Shown here: piece after piece, positions 1-8,614 of the stretch
Position numbering within the stretch: position 1 is the stretch's first letter
Layout of the letters: every line of letters begins with the position of its first letter
Program-made: the position numbers and the translations under genes
From: Microvirga antarctica
GTDB taxonomy: Bacteria > Pseudomonadota > Alphaproteobacteria > Rhizobiales > Beijerinckiaceae
DNA: 64,000 nt
Direction: 5' to 3'
Assembly (NCBI RefSeq): GCF_017921815.1
Contig: NZ_JAGEMM010000004.1
Span: forward strand, 309,262-373,261
Notes under the pieces: model-generated
What the model saw: only the letters and a program-made list of their open reading frames with translations
Databases searched by the model: none
What the model was told of the DNA's origin: nothing

Positions 1-506
1 CGCTTGGTGCCGTCTGTGAACGACGCGAACGGCGCCAGTCGCATCGCCTGCCCACCGAGGCGCGGGGAACGCTCAGCGTTGACGGATTGGTGTTTGTCGG
101 GAGCGTGATCGATATTTCGCAGGGTGGGATGCTGGTGCGCGCGAGCGGCAAGGAGGCGATTCGCTTGCAATCCTCCGCACGACTGGCTCTCACGCTTCCC
201 GGAAAGGCTCCGGCGTCTGTGTCGATTCCCGTGCGGATCGCGAACGTGCGCAGTGAAGGCGACGATCGCATCATTGGCGTCAGCTTCGAAACATTGAACG
301 CGGCCGAATATGGGGCCGTCGCCCGGATGATGTACAGCGATCTGACGCTGCTGCGGGGCGTTCGACAATCCCGCCAACGCTCCAAGAGCATTGTTCTCGG
401 CACGGCTCAGATCCTGCTCTGGGGGTTCAGGCAGACTTTGCGCGGGGGCTATTACGCGCTCTTCCGCCGGGAGCCGGCTTCCACTGTCCCTGCCACGACG
501 CATTGA
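1..506 (+). CDS. bcsA: Cellulose synthase catalytic subunit BcsA, C-terminal part (partial at left edge)
   Basis: Only the last 168 codons are in the window (reading frame from base 3); the glycosyltransferase and membrane parts lie upstream. The fragment is a PilZ domain, the c-di-GMP receptor that opens BcsA. It shows the RxxxR motif (RQSHR, fragment residues 11-15) and the [DN]xSxxG motif (DISQGG, residues 37-42), both required for c-di-GMP binding. After the beta barrel comes a basic, aromatic tail ending REPASTVPATTH. The gene is followed 55 bases later by bcsB, the standard order of bacterial cellulose operons. BcsA polymerises UDP-glucose at the inner membrane and extrudes the chain. 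Identification rests on the PilZ motifs together with the bcsB and bcsZ neighbours. Confidence 0.9.
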   Translation, partial: LGAVCERRERRQSHRLPTEARGTLSVDGLVFVGSVIDISQGGMLVRASGKEAIRLQSSARLALTLPGKAPASVSIPVRIANVRSEGDDRIIGVSFETLNAAEYGAVARMMYSDLTLLRGVRQSRQRSKSIVLGTAQILLWGFRQTLRGGYYALFRREPASTVPATTH

Positions 507-561
507 GCGCGCCGACGCCCTACAACCCTCTCAGACAAGACTTTTGACTTTGGAGCCGACA

Positions 562-2976
562 ATGCGTCCCGTCCTGGCCCTTGCCTTCGCCGCATCACTG
601 CTGCCACTCGCGGTCGGTGCAGCCGAATCGCCGCGCCGCTCTCTTGCCGGATCGGTGTCATCCCTGAGTTTCCCGGTTCTGGAATCGCGCCGGGCGCTGC
701 CCATCGCAGCGGACGAGATGGACTTCGTCGGAGAGGCAGCGAGCCACGAATATCCGGTCTATCTGACAGCCAATGAGGCGACCCGGCCGGCGAAACTGAA
801 GCTCGCATATTTGAATGCGATCTCGGTTTTGCCCGAGACATTTCATCTCACCGTGAAGATCAATGATGTGGTTGTGGGCGAGACAACCAAGCAGGCATCC
901 AGCCGCCCCGGAGATCTGAGCCTCAACATCCCGGCCGGTCTGCTGGAGGTTGGTTTCAATTCTGTGAGGATCAGTGTCCGCCAATCTCACCGCGTCGATT
1001 GTTCGGCGGGGTCGACCTACGAATTGTGGACGCGGCTCCTGCCCGACCAGAGCGAACTCACCTTCACAGGCGGTGTCGCCGATATTCGCGAGTTGCGCGA
1101 TCTTCCTGCGGTCGGCAGTGGCAAGAACGGATCGACGCCCATTCGGGTGAAAGTCCTGCGCGGCTCCAGCAGCAAAGACGTGGTCAGCGCATCTCGCGCC
1201 GTCCAGTCGGCGGTGCTGCTCGGTCAGTATACGAACCCCGTCGTTGAGTTCGATCCATCGTCGCCCGGCGTCGGAGGTCTCGATATCATCGTGGGGCAGG
1301 CTGGCGCCATTGAAAGCCTTCTGGGACAGCGCCTGCAAGGCTCAGGCCCACGCAGCCAGGTTCTGCAGGGAACCTCTGATGGACGCGTCACGCTGGCCGT
1401 GACAGGCGCAAACGAGGCGGAAATCGATGCTGCTCTTGAGGCCCTTGCCGAGCGCGCCTCTGCGGCCGTGCCGGTGGGCTCTCCTGCCGGGCTCAGGGCG
1501 CTGAAGAATGTCAGTGGGCGGCGGCTGCAGGGCGGCGAATCCGCCACTCTCAATGAGCTTGGGCTGGAATCGGAACCGTTTCGGGGCCGTCTCAGCCGGC
1601 AGACGGTGAAAGTGCAGCTCCCGCCGGACTTTCTCGCGGCGGATTACGGCCGCGTGACGTTGACGACCGATGCTGTCTACGCGCCGGATCTTTCGCCCAG
1701 CAATAAACTGATCGTCAGAGTCAACGGGACTGTCATTGCCGACGCGTCGATGGCCAACCCGCGTGGCGACGTCCTCAAGCGCCATATTCTTTATCTTCCG
1801 ACGGGGGCTTTCAAGTCGGGTCTCAACACCATCGACATCGAAGCCGAGACGCGAACAGCCGGGGACGCTCGCTGCGATGCGGTGGCGCTGCTCGACCAGC
1901 GCGAACGCTTCCTGCTCGCCGGGAGCAGCGAGATCACTGTGCCGACCCTTGCACGGATCGGAGCGTTGCCGAACATCTCGTCTGCGATGTCGGGCGGTCT
2001 CGGCCTCTTGTCCAAAGAACTCTCTGTCTTCATCCCCAAAGGGCGAAGCGAAGCCATTGATGCGTCGCTGACCGTGCTGGCAAAGATGGCGAGCGTTGCC
2101 GGCCACCCAACCACGGTGAATGTCGGTTTCGAGCAGCCGCCGCAGAGCGGATCCCATGTTCTCGCAATAGGAGCCTTCGGGGACGTGCCCGACGCCATGC
2201 TCCGTGCGGCCGAGCTCGATCCTGACAAACTCAGAAGTGCTTGGCAGGGAACCACAACGGGAGCGGTACAAACGAGCAGCAATCCCGAGCGAATTAAGGT
2301 TGCGTCGATGGATGCCAGTGGCGAACTGGTGGTGCCGTCCCGGCGTGTGCCGACGGATCCGCCGGTGGCGACCAGCAGCCTCCACGATCAACTCGCAAAC
2401 ACCCAATCTTCTCTGGGAGGGCTCAAGACTCTTGTGGGCAGCACCAGCTCCGATTGGTTGACGCGTCATGTCGGCTCCGTCTTTGCGACGGCCTCCGACA
2501 TCGTCACCGAACCGCTGCGCCGCACGGGCGTTCTCGCCTCGCCTGAAGCCGCAAGGCTGGTGGTGACGGACAATTCCACTCTCGTCATCGCCCAAGGCGC
2601 CAGGGCGCGCGATCTTCAGGACGGTTCGCAGCCGGGGTTTCTTCCCAGCATCGAGTCCACCACCGTGATTGTGGCGCCGTCCGCTGCCGATCTCGTGGCC
2701 TCGACGTCGAACCTCCTCACCGGCTCTCTCTGGCAGCAGCTGGTCGGGCAGGCTGCCGTCTTCGATTCGGAGACAAACCAGATCGCCACGCGGGTCTCAG
2801 GCAATATCTGGTTGAGCAAGACCGCGGGGCTCGATGTGCAGAACGTCCGATTGATCGCCGCAGGTTGGCTGTCCCGCAACGTTCCCGTTCTGCTCGTTGC
2901 ACTTCTGGCCGTTCTTCTGGTTCTGACGATGCTGTTGCAGCGCACACTCCGCACCACCGGCGTCCGCGAGCCATGA
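562..2976 (+). CDS. bcsB: Cellulose synthase periplasmic regulatory subunit BcsB
   Basis: 804 residues, normal for BcsB. The chosen ATG gives a signal peptide (MRPVLALAFAASLLPLAVGA); the frame stays open upstream but that part overlaps bcsA and has no secretion signal. The body is predicted periplasmic and beta-rich, with repeated carbohydrate-binding-like and flavodoxin-like parts as in known BcsB. One C-terminal membrane anchor follows at about residues 770-795 (VPVLLVALLAVLLVLTMLL). BcsB binds BcsA and guides the nascent glucan through the periplasm. Its TGA overlaps the ATG of bcsZ (ATGA), so the two are translationally coupled. Confidence 0.93.
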   Translation: MRPVLALAFAASLLPLAVGAAESPRRSLAGSVSSLSFPVLESRRALPIAADEMDFVGEAASHEYPVYLTANEATRPAKLKLAYLNAISVLPETFHLTVKINDVVVGETTKQASSRPGDLSLNIPAGLLEVGFNSVRISVRQSHRVDCSAGSTYELWTRLLPDQSELTFTGGVADIRELRDLPAVGSGKNGSTPIRVKVLRGSSSKDVVSASRAVQSAVLLGQYTNPVVEFDPSSPGVGGLDIIVGQAGAIESLLGQRLQGSGPRSQVLQGTSDGRVTLAVTGANEAEIDAALEALAERASAAVPVGSPAGLRALKNVSGRRLQGGESATLNELGLESEPFRGRLSRQTVKVQLPPDFLAADYGRVTLTTDAVYAPDLSPSNKLIVRVNGTVIADASMANPRGDVLKRHILYLPTGAFKSGLNTIDIEAETRTAGDARCDAVALLDQRERFLLAGSSEITVPTLARIGALPNISSAMSGGLGLLSKELSVFIPKGRSEAIDASLTVLAKMASVAGHPTTVNVGFEQPPQSGSHVLAIGAFGDVPDAMLRAAELDPDKLRSAWQGTTTGAVQTSSNPERIKVASMDASGELVVPSRRVPTDPPVATSSLHDQLANTQSSLGGLKTLVGSTSSDWLTRHVGSVFATASDIVTEPLRRTGVLASPEAARLVVTDNSTLVIAQGARARDLQDGSQPGFLPSIESTTVIVAPSAADLVASTSNLLTGSLWQQLVGQAAVFDSETNQIATRVSGNIWLSKTAGLDVQNVRLIAAGWLSRNVPVLLVALLAVLLVLTMLLQRTLRTTGVREP

Positions 2977-4097
2977 GTGCGCGAGCAGGCCTCATGTGTC
3001 TCATTGTCCTGATCGGGAGCACGTGCCCGCACGCCGCGTCCTGGGCGGTTGGCGAGCGCGCGCGGGCGCCTCTTGCGGACTCTGTCCGGCCAGGACCTGC
3101 GCCAAAGGAAGGGCAGGGCCTCCCGGAGAATTGGCTGGCAACGGCGTGGGATAATTACAAGCGCCAGTTCGTGCGCTCCGGTCGTGTGATCGACGACGTC
3201 AATAAGATCAGTCACAGCGAAGGTCAGGGCTACGCGATGCTGATCGCCACCAAGGCGTCCGATCGTGCCGCGTTCGATGAGATCTGGAACTGGACCCGGA
3301 AGGAGCTCTACATCGATCCGAGCGATCTTGCGGCCTGGCAGTGGAAGGACAAGAGCACCCCGAACGTAACCGATCGCAACAACGCGACGGATGGCGATAT
3401 TCTTATCGCGTGGGCATTGCTCGAGGCCGGCGAAAAGTGGCATTCGCCGGATTATGTGGACGCCGCGCGCAAGATCGCGTCCGCCATCGGGCGAAGCGTG
3501 GTGGCCGAAGGGTCCGGCGGAGCTGTTCTGCTGCCCGGTCGCACGGGTTTTACCGCCAAGGACCAGCCGGACGGCATGGTCCTCAACCTGTCCTATTGGG
3601 TCTTCCCCGCGTTCGAGCGTCTGAAAGGCATCTCGCCTGAAATCGACTGGAACAGCATCCAGTCGACGGGGCTGCGGCTGATCCGTGAGAGCCGGTTCGG
3701 GCCAACCCGTCTCCCATCGGAGTGGATCGCGGTGGATTCCGGGAAGCCGGCGCCGGCGCAGGCCTTCCCGTCTCGCTTCAGCTACAATGCCATTCGCATC
3801 CCGCTGTATCTCGCTTGGTCGACCGTCAATCAGCGGGATCTTCTCCGGCCCTTCGCGGGTCTTTGGAACGACACCCTCAACCTCGGACCCTTCGAAGTCG
3901 AGCTCCCCTCTGGAGCGGCCCTCGATGCCTTCGGAGGCAATGGTTTCAAGGCGGTCGTCGCTACCGCCAAATGCGCTGTCGATCGCAAGAAGCTGCCGGC
4001 AGCGCTGCAGAAAATCGAGCAAGGATCGTACTACTCCACGACCCTGCACATCCTGTCTCTGATCGCCCTTCAGGAAAGGTACCCAGAATGTCTTTGA
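2973..4097 (+). CDS. bcsZ: Cellulase (endo-1,4-beta-glucanase), glycoside hydrolase family 8, BcsZ
   Basis: 374 residues with an N-terminal signal sequence (about residues 1-25), so exported. GH8 signatures are visible. The SEGQGYAML segment holds the catalytic acid Glu83, and NNATDGDILIAW holds the conserved Asp140. BcsZ hydrolyses beta-1,4-glucan in the periplasm, trimming or untangling the product of BcsAB. The start is fixed by the 4-base overlap with bcsB. The 3' end overlaps the next gene by 10 bases, indicating one transcript. No motif appears to be missing. Confidence 0.93.
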   Translation: MSARAGLMCLIVLIGSTCPHAASWAVGERARAPLADSVRPGPAPKEGQGLPENWLATAWDNYKRQFVRSGRVIDDVNKISHSEGQGYAMLIATKASDRAAFDEIWNWTRKELYIDPSDLAAWQWKDKSTPNVTDRNNATDGDILIAWALLEAGEKWHSPDYVDAARKIASAIGRSVVAEGSGGAVLLPGRTGFTAKDQPDGMVLNLSYWVFPAFERLKGISPEIDWNSIQSTGLRLIRESRFGPTRLPSEWIAVDSGKPAPAQAFPSRFSYNAIRIPLYLAWSTVNQRDLLRPFAGLWNDTLNLGPFEVELPSGAALDAFGGNGFKAVVATAKCAVDRKKLPAALQKIEQGSYYSTTLHILSLIALQERYPECL

Positions 4098-5938
4098 TCC
4101 GCACGACGCTTTTCCTGGCCTGCGTCAGCACTTCCGTTCTCGTGGGAACATCCGGGATTGCGACGGAGCTCTCGAGCCGCCTCTCGCAGGCCCTGGGAAC
4201 CGAGAATGCACCTCCACAGGCAGCGTTCGTCCTGCGCCCGGCCACGGCTGCGCCGCTCGAGCGGTCGCTTGCTGCTCCCTTGGCGGCGCCCAGCAGCCCC
4301 CTTACAGCGCCGCGACCTTCGCTCGCAAAGAAGCGAGGAGATCCAGCGGCAACGTCGGCCCAGGTCGACGAGAGCGCGTTGCGCTTCTACGCCTCGCAAA
4401 ACGATTCCGCACGCGTCTCGATGGAAATCAAGCGGATCAAGATCCTCCACCCCGCCTGGGAGCCGCCAGGCGACCTGTTCGACGAGGCGCGCGACCCGGC
4501 CTTCGATACCAAGTTGTGGGAGCTGTTTGCAGCTGGACGGTTCGACGACATTCTCGCGACCGTGCAGGATATTCGCACGGAGGATCCAACCTGGCGTCCT
4601 TCGCCCGAATTTGCGAAGAAGTTCGAAATTGCCGTGACAAGAGCCGATCTGGTCGCCGCCTCGGACGCGAAGGATTCCGCAACGGTTCTCCGGCTCGCGG
4701 AACAGCGACCTGACATGCTCGTCTGCGCGGATGTCGACGTCATGTGGCGCGTCGCGGAATCCCTTGTCGAGACGGATGACTCTGAGCGGGCACAGGATCT
4801 GTATCGTTTCATCCTTGTGCAGTGCAACAATCCAGCCGAGCGCGTCGCGACCTTGCAGAAGGCCATGCAGCTTCTGCCGCTTCCCACCGTGAAAGCACTC
4901 ATGGCGTCATCGGGCCGGCGGACCATGGGCGAGAAGGAAATGGAGGCCGTCAATCTCGACCTCCTGCGTCGTCAGATCGGCGCAACCATCTCCGACGCGA
5001 CGGCCCCCGTCGTCCCGGCCGCTGAGATGCGGACGTTCGAAGCCCTTGTGACGCAGCGCAGGCTGAGCAACGACGCGGTCATGCTTGGCTGGCAGAGATA
5101 TGCCCAGAAGGACTGGAAAGTCGCCGCAACATGGTTCAAGCAGGCCGTCGATTGGGACAAGTCGCCGAAGGCCGCCGAAGGCTATGCGCTGTCTCTGCGC
5201 CAACAAGGGCTTCTGACGGAAGCAGAGGCAGCAGCCTACCAGTGGCGGGAATCCGATCCGCTTGTCGCGAAGCTCTATGTCGAGATTGTCGCGACGGCGT
5301 TGACAGAACCGAAGCCTGCCGTCTTTGAGGCAACGCGCCTGGCGCAAACCGAGGAGGTCGTGGCAAAGACGAGCTCGGCTGTTGGCGCGCAGGCGCTCGG
5401 TTGGTACTATTACAATACCGGGGCGTTTCCAAAGTCCGGTCAGTGGTTTGCGAAGTCGGTTGCATGGGAGCCGACGGCAACCAGCGCCCTTGGCCTGGCG
5501 CTCGCGGCATCGCGATCGAAAGATCAGGCTCTGTTCAAGAAAACGGTTGCTGAATTCGGATCTCGCTATCCGGCCGTTGCTGCTCTGCAGATCGACAAGA
5601 CCCGCGTTGTTGCGGCGGGTGGGCGGTCTAAGGGGCAGGGTGCTGTCCGCACCGCCGGGGGCGACAGTCAGGCCGGACTTCTGGCCAAAGAGGCGTCGGA
5701 GCTGTTCAAGGATGGAAAGTATCGCGACGCACTCGCGGTCCTCGACAAGCGAGCCGCCAAGGCACCGGAGGATCAGGGTCTTGGCGTGTTGCGCGGCTGG
5801 GCATTGTATCAACTGAGCCAGTACGACAAGGCAAAGGCGCAGTTCGCCGAGATGGACAAGAAATCGTCGACCCGTGATACGCAATATGGACTTTACTATT
5901 CCGGCACGAAGCTCGATCCGACACATCTCGGGGATTGA
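4088..5938 (+). CDS. Exported TPR-repeat protein of the cellulose operon (BcsC/BcsK-like position)
   Basis: 616 residues beginning with a signal peptide (MSLIRTTLFLACVSTSVLVG), then a Pro/Ala-rich linker to about residue 95. The rest is alpha-helical with TPR-like repeats; ALGWYYYNTGAFPKSGQW and GWALYQLSQYDKAKAQF are clear units. It overlaps bcsZ by 10 bases. In enterobacteria this position holds BcsC, a TPR protein fused to an outer-membrane beta barrel. Here the protein ends without an obvious barrel, so it is at most the periplasmic scaffold half. TPR-only partners are known from alphaproteobacterial bcs operons (BcsK-like), but I cannot assign that name securely. The outer-membrane exit port must be elsewhere. 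Confidence 0.7.
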   Translation: MSLIRTTLFLACVSTSVLVGTSGIATELSSRLSQALGTENAPPQAAFVLRPATAAPLERSLAAPLAAPSSPLTAPRPSLAKKRGDPAATSAQVDESALRFYASQNDSARVSMEIKRIKILHPAWEPPGDLFDEARDPAFDTKLWELFAAGRFDDILATVQDIRTEDPTWRPSPEFAKKFEIAVTRADLVAASDAKDSATVLRLAEQRPDMLVCADVDVMWRVAESLVETDDSERAQDLYRFILVQCNNPAERVATLQKAMQLLPLPTVKALMASSGRRTMGEKEMEAVNLDLLRRQIGATISDATAPVVPAAEMRTFEALVTQRRLSNDAVMLGWQRYAQKDWKVAATWFKQAVDWDKSPKAAEGYALSLRQQGLLTEAEAAAYQWRESDPLVAKLYVEIVATALTEPKPAVFEATRLAQTEEVVAKTSSAVGAQALGWYYYNTGAFPKSGQWFAKSVAWEPTATSALGLALAASRSKDQALFKKTVAEFGSRYPAVAALQIDKTRVVAAGGRSKGQGAVRTAGGDSQAGLLAKEASELFKDGKYRDALAVLDKRAAKAPEDQGLGVLRGWALYQLSQYDKAKAQFAEMDKKSSTRDTQYGLYYSGTKLDPTHLGD

Positions 5939-6216
5939 TGAAGACCAAAGGGCATTTGATAGCCGGAAGCAGCGCCTGTTGCGCGGTTCGTTGCCCTGGA
6001 TTGGCCCGATGTCACGTCAGATCATTTCCGATCAGTCTGTCGCGATGCACGCGTTGCGTTTCTGTTTGAGTTCGCCTTCCGTCGCAGTGGTGACCAAGAC
6101 CGCCGCGACGGGGTCCGGGCAGCCCCGCTCCATCGGCCATGCGGATTACGCCTTTCTCGCCGTCGACATTTCGCGCCGGCTGCCTCATGAACACTGTACC
6201 TGTGAGTCCATAACCG

Positions 6217-6555
6217 ATGAATTTCGATCAGCCTTTCCCAATTGATAGGTGCTCCAAGCGCGTTGCGAACGCGCTCCTCCGTGAGTTTGAGGGGCGCGTT
6301 CCGACGATTGCTGAAGTTTTGGCCTACCGAGACAACGATTGGTTGGGTACGCCCGGCTTCGGTCGGAAGGCGCTCGACGAAATCAAGGAAATCAAAAGCG
6401 CGCTGGATTCGCCGCAGCCCGCGCTGTTCCGGCCAAAGATTTCCGACGCCGAACTGCTTCTGCATCTCAACGGTCTGGTCCAGGACATGGAGGCGATCAT
6501 CGGAAAGATCAGCCAGCGGAACGGCACATCGTCAGGCAGCCAAGGCGGGGGCTAG
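6217..6555 (+). CDS. Small orphan protein resembling the RNA polymerase alpha-subunit C-terminal domain
   Basis: 112 residues. Residues about 12-60 match the helix-hairpin-helix pattern of the alpha CTD. VANALLREF corresponds to the first helix (compare SANCLKAE in E. coli), then TIAEVLAYRDNDWLGTP and the diagnostic GFGRKALDEIKEI (compare NLGKKSLTEIKDV). There is no alpha NTD, so it cannot assemble as a normal alpha subunit. The remainder (ALFRPKISDAELLLHLNGL) looks helical. Possible roles are DNA or UP-element binding, or competition for transcription factors that contact alpha CTD; this is inference. Its TAG stop overlaps the stop of the convergent gene within a single CTAG. A nucleic-acid-binding HhH protein unrelated to polymerase is the alternative. 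Confidence 0.6.
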   Translation: MNFDQPFPIDRCSKRVANALLREFEGRVPTIAEVLAYRDNDWLGTPGFGRKALDEIKEIKSALDSPQPALFRPKISDAELLLHLNGLVQDMEAIIGKISQRNGTSSGSQGGG

Positions 6556-7541
6556 TCGGCGTTCCCCAGGCGGTCTCGGTTGTGTGGCGCGTCGAGAGCA
6601 AGGACGGGGCCTGCCGGCACGATCCCTGTCGGGTTAATCGTGCGATGACTTTCGTAGTAGTGGCCTTTGATGTGCTGGAAGTCGACCGTTTCGGAAATAC
6701 GATCCATTTGATAGAGATCGCGAAGGTAGCCTGACAGGTTCGCGTAATCGGCGATACGATGCAGGTTGCATTTGAAGTGGCCGACATAGACGGCGTCGAA
6801 CCGCACCAATGTGGTGAACAAGCGCCAATCGGCCTCGGTCAGTTGCGCGCCGCAGAGATAGCGTCGCGTTGCCAGGAGACCGTCGAGCCAATCCAGACTT
6901 GCGAAGATCGGCAGTACGGCTTCCTCATAGGCTGCCTGCGTTGTGGCGAACCCGGCCCTGTAGACCCCGTTATTGACCGTTTCATAGATTCGCGCATTCA
7001 GCACATCGATCGCGGGTCGCAGCGGCTGACGATAGAAATCGGCCGGCCGCGCTCCGATCCCGTCGAAGGCGGAATTGAACATCCGAATGATCTCCGATGA
7101 TTCGTTGCTCACGATGGCGCCGGTTGCCGTGTCCCACAGGATCGGAACCGTGACACGGCCAGTATAGTCACGCTTTGCCGCGAGATAGACCTCATAGAGA
7201 TATCGCGCCTTGTTTACAGTATCGGGCACGACACCAGGACCGTCCTCGAAGGTCCAGCCGTTCTTGCCCATCCGCCAATGAACAACCGACAGGCCAATCA
7301 AGTCTTCAAGGCCTTTGAGCTTCCGAAAGATCAGCGTGCGGTGTGCCCACGGGCAGGCAAGGGACACATACAGGTGATATCGTCCGGCCTCTGCCTTGTA
7401 GCCTCCCTCTCCCGTCGGCCCGGCCGCCCCATCGGCCGTCACCCAACTGCGAAAGGCCGAGTCCTTGCGGATGAACCGCCCCCCTGACGGACCGGTGTCG
7501 TACCAGTCGTCGTGCCATGTGCCGTCAATGAGAAGTCCCAT
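6552..7541 (-). CDS. Glutathionyl-hydroquinone reductase (Xi-class glutathione S-transferase, YqjG/PcpF type)
   Basis: 329 residues, the usual length of this family. The catalytic cysteine motif CPWAHR starts at Cys63 after the thioredoxin-like strand (YHLYVSLAC). The GST_N lobe continues to VTVPILWDTATG and SNESSEIIRMFN, which forms the glutathione gamma-Glu contact. The helical C-terminal lobe contains the typical LTEADWRLFTTLVRFD. These cytosolic enzymes reduce glutathionyl-hydroquinones to hydroquinone plus oxidised glutathione, aiding quinone recycling. Transcription converges with the small alpha-CTD-like gene, and the two stop codons share CTAG. DUF1194 lies upstream in the same orientation after 79 bases. 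Confidence 0.9.
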   Translation of the reverse strand: MGLLIDGTWHDDWYDTGPSGGRFIRKDSAFRSWVTADGAAGPTGEGGYKAEAGRYHLYVSLACPWAHRTLIFRKLKGLEDLIGLSVVHWRMGKNGWTFEDGPGVVPDTVNKARYLYEVYLAAKRDYTGRVTVPILWDTATGAIVSNESSEIIRMFNSAFDGIGARPADFYRQPLRPAIDVLNARIYETVNNGVYRAGFATTQAAYEEAVLPIFASLDWLDGLLATRRYLCGAQLTEADWRLFTTLVRFDAVYVGHFKCNLHRIADYANLSGYLRDLYQMDRISETVDFQHIKGHYYESHRTINPTGIVPAGPVLALDAPHNRDRLGNAD

Positions 7542-7620
7542 GTGGGAGGTGTCCTGATTTCTGAGGTCGCAGTCCGTCGTGCGCGCGACTAGCGGTCGTC
7601 TTGTCCAACAAAGCAGGCGA

Positions 7621-8418
7621 CTAATTCCGCCACTGATCCCAGCCGGCGCTCCCGCGCGTGGCGCAGTCGACGGGGCTCGCCGCCTGCGCCGGTTGGATCA
7701 GCGGGGTCGAAGACAGGTCGGCGATTTCACGGATGATTTTGTTCCGGATGGCTTCTGCGAATTGCTGCCGCTCGCGAACGGGCACGATGAAGGCACCGCG
7801 CCCGCCGATGACACAATCACGATAATAGGCATCAAGATTGTCAATGTCGCCGAACCCGGAAGGGCGCTTCAGCATGATGGGCAGGCCGTTGATGGTGATG
7901 CCTTGGGATGCCGCTTCGTCTCGGGCACGAGTGACGGCGCGGCCGCTGCTGTTGGGGCCGTCGCCGGAGATGTCGATGACCTTGCGCAGAGGCGTGACCC
8001 CGGTATCTGCGAGCAGTCTGACGCCAAAATCGATTGCGCCGGAAATGGACGTTCGGCGCATGCGTGAGACGGGGGCTGCCGCCAGTCGTCCGGCGAACGC
8101 CACGGCGTCCGGCTCGTCGTCGAGGACAGTCCAGGGGACGATGACGGTCTGCTCGTTCTCGCCGGACCACTCGACATAGGACACCACGATACGACCGAGC
8201 GTGCCTCCGGCGATGGCCTGATGCACCTGCGGCGAGCGCAGCGCTTCGACGAATCCCTGCCTCTGCAGTTCCTGTTCGTCTGGATCCATCGAGCGCGAAA
8301 CGTCGACTGCCAGTACCAGGGCGAGGTCGACTTCTGTCTCGGCCTTAGCGGCGACCGTCGACATGACCATCATCACGACCGCCAGTACGGGCAGTATGCG
8401 CAACCTCATTGCAGCCAT
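7621..8418 (-). CDS. DUF1194 protein, exported von Willebrand factor A-like domain
   Basis: 265 residues. The ATG chosen has an AGAGG ribosome site 5 bases upstream and gives a signal peptide (RILPVLAVVMMVMSTVAAKA). Directly after it comes a VWA core with the MIDAS metal motif DVSRS (residues 39-43, DxSxS), then DISGDGPNSSGRAV, the second conserved strand of DUF1194. The family is common in Hyphomicrobiales and its function is unknown; a metal-dependent protein-binding role in the periplasm is inferred. The frame stays open upstream but that part has no signal and no family match. It is divergent from the solute-binding protein gene across about 200 bases. Confidence 0.82.
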   Translation of the reverse strand: MAAMRLRILPVLAVVMMVMSTVAAKAETEVDLALVLAVDVSRSMDPDEQELQRQGFVEALRSPQVHQAIAGGTLGRIVVSYVEWSGENEQTVIVPWTVLDDEPDAVAFAGRLAAAPVSRMRRTSISGAIDFGVRLLADTGVTPLRKVIDISGDGPNSSGRAVTRARDEAASQGITINGLPIMLKRPSGFGDIDNLDAYYRDCVIGGRGAFIVPVRERQQFAEAIRNKIIREIADLSSTPLIQPAQAASPVDCATRGSAGWDQWRN

Positions 8419-8531
8419 CGGGACCTCTTGCTTTCGCGAGCATTGGCGTGAATGGGCGCGGAGGCAAGCGCTTTCAGCCGGCAGAGCCCCTCGCCATTCC
8501 CGAAGACGCGCCGACAAAATTAAAGCCTTGC

Positions 8532-8560
8532 GCTCCCACACTAGCAAACTAGCATACAAG
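8532..8560. repeat. Tandem ACTAGCAA / ACTAGCAT repeat in a divergent intergenic region
   Basis: Two head-to-tail 8-mers (8540-8547 and 8548-8555) differ only at the last base. They sit between the divergent DUF1194 and solute-binding-protein genes, about 60 bases before the latter's ATG. Spacing of 8 bases does not put both copies on the same helix face. They could be regulator half-sites or chance; no assignment is made. Confidence 0.3.
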
Positions 8561-8614
8561 ATAAGAACGCTGTGCCTGCATCGATGGCGCAAGAATGTTT
8601 CACTGGAGGGACGC

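Noticed and set aside
2616..4049. 477-codon open frame opposite bcsB/bcsZ
   Set aside because: Antisense shadow of well-supported genes; no domain recognised.
5874..6245. 123-codon frame between the TPR gene and the alpha-CTD-like gene
   Set aside because: Starts inside the TPR gene, overlaps the next start, and has no motif or ribosome site. The 278 bases 5939-6216 appear gene-free.
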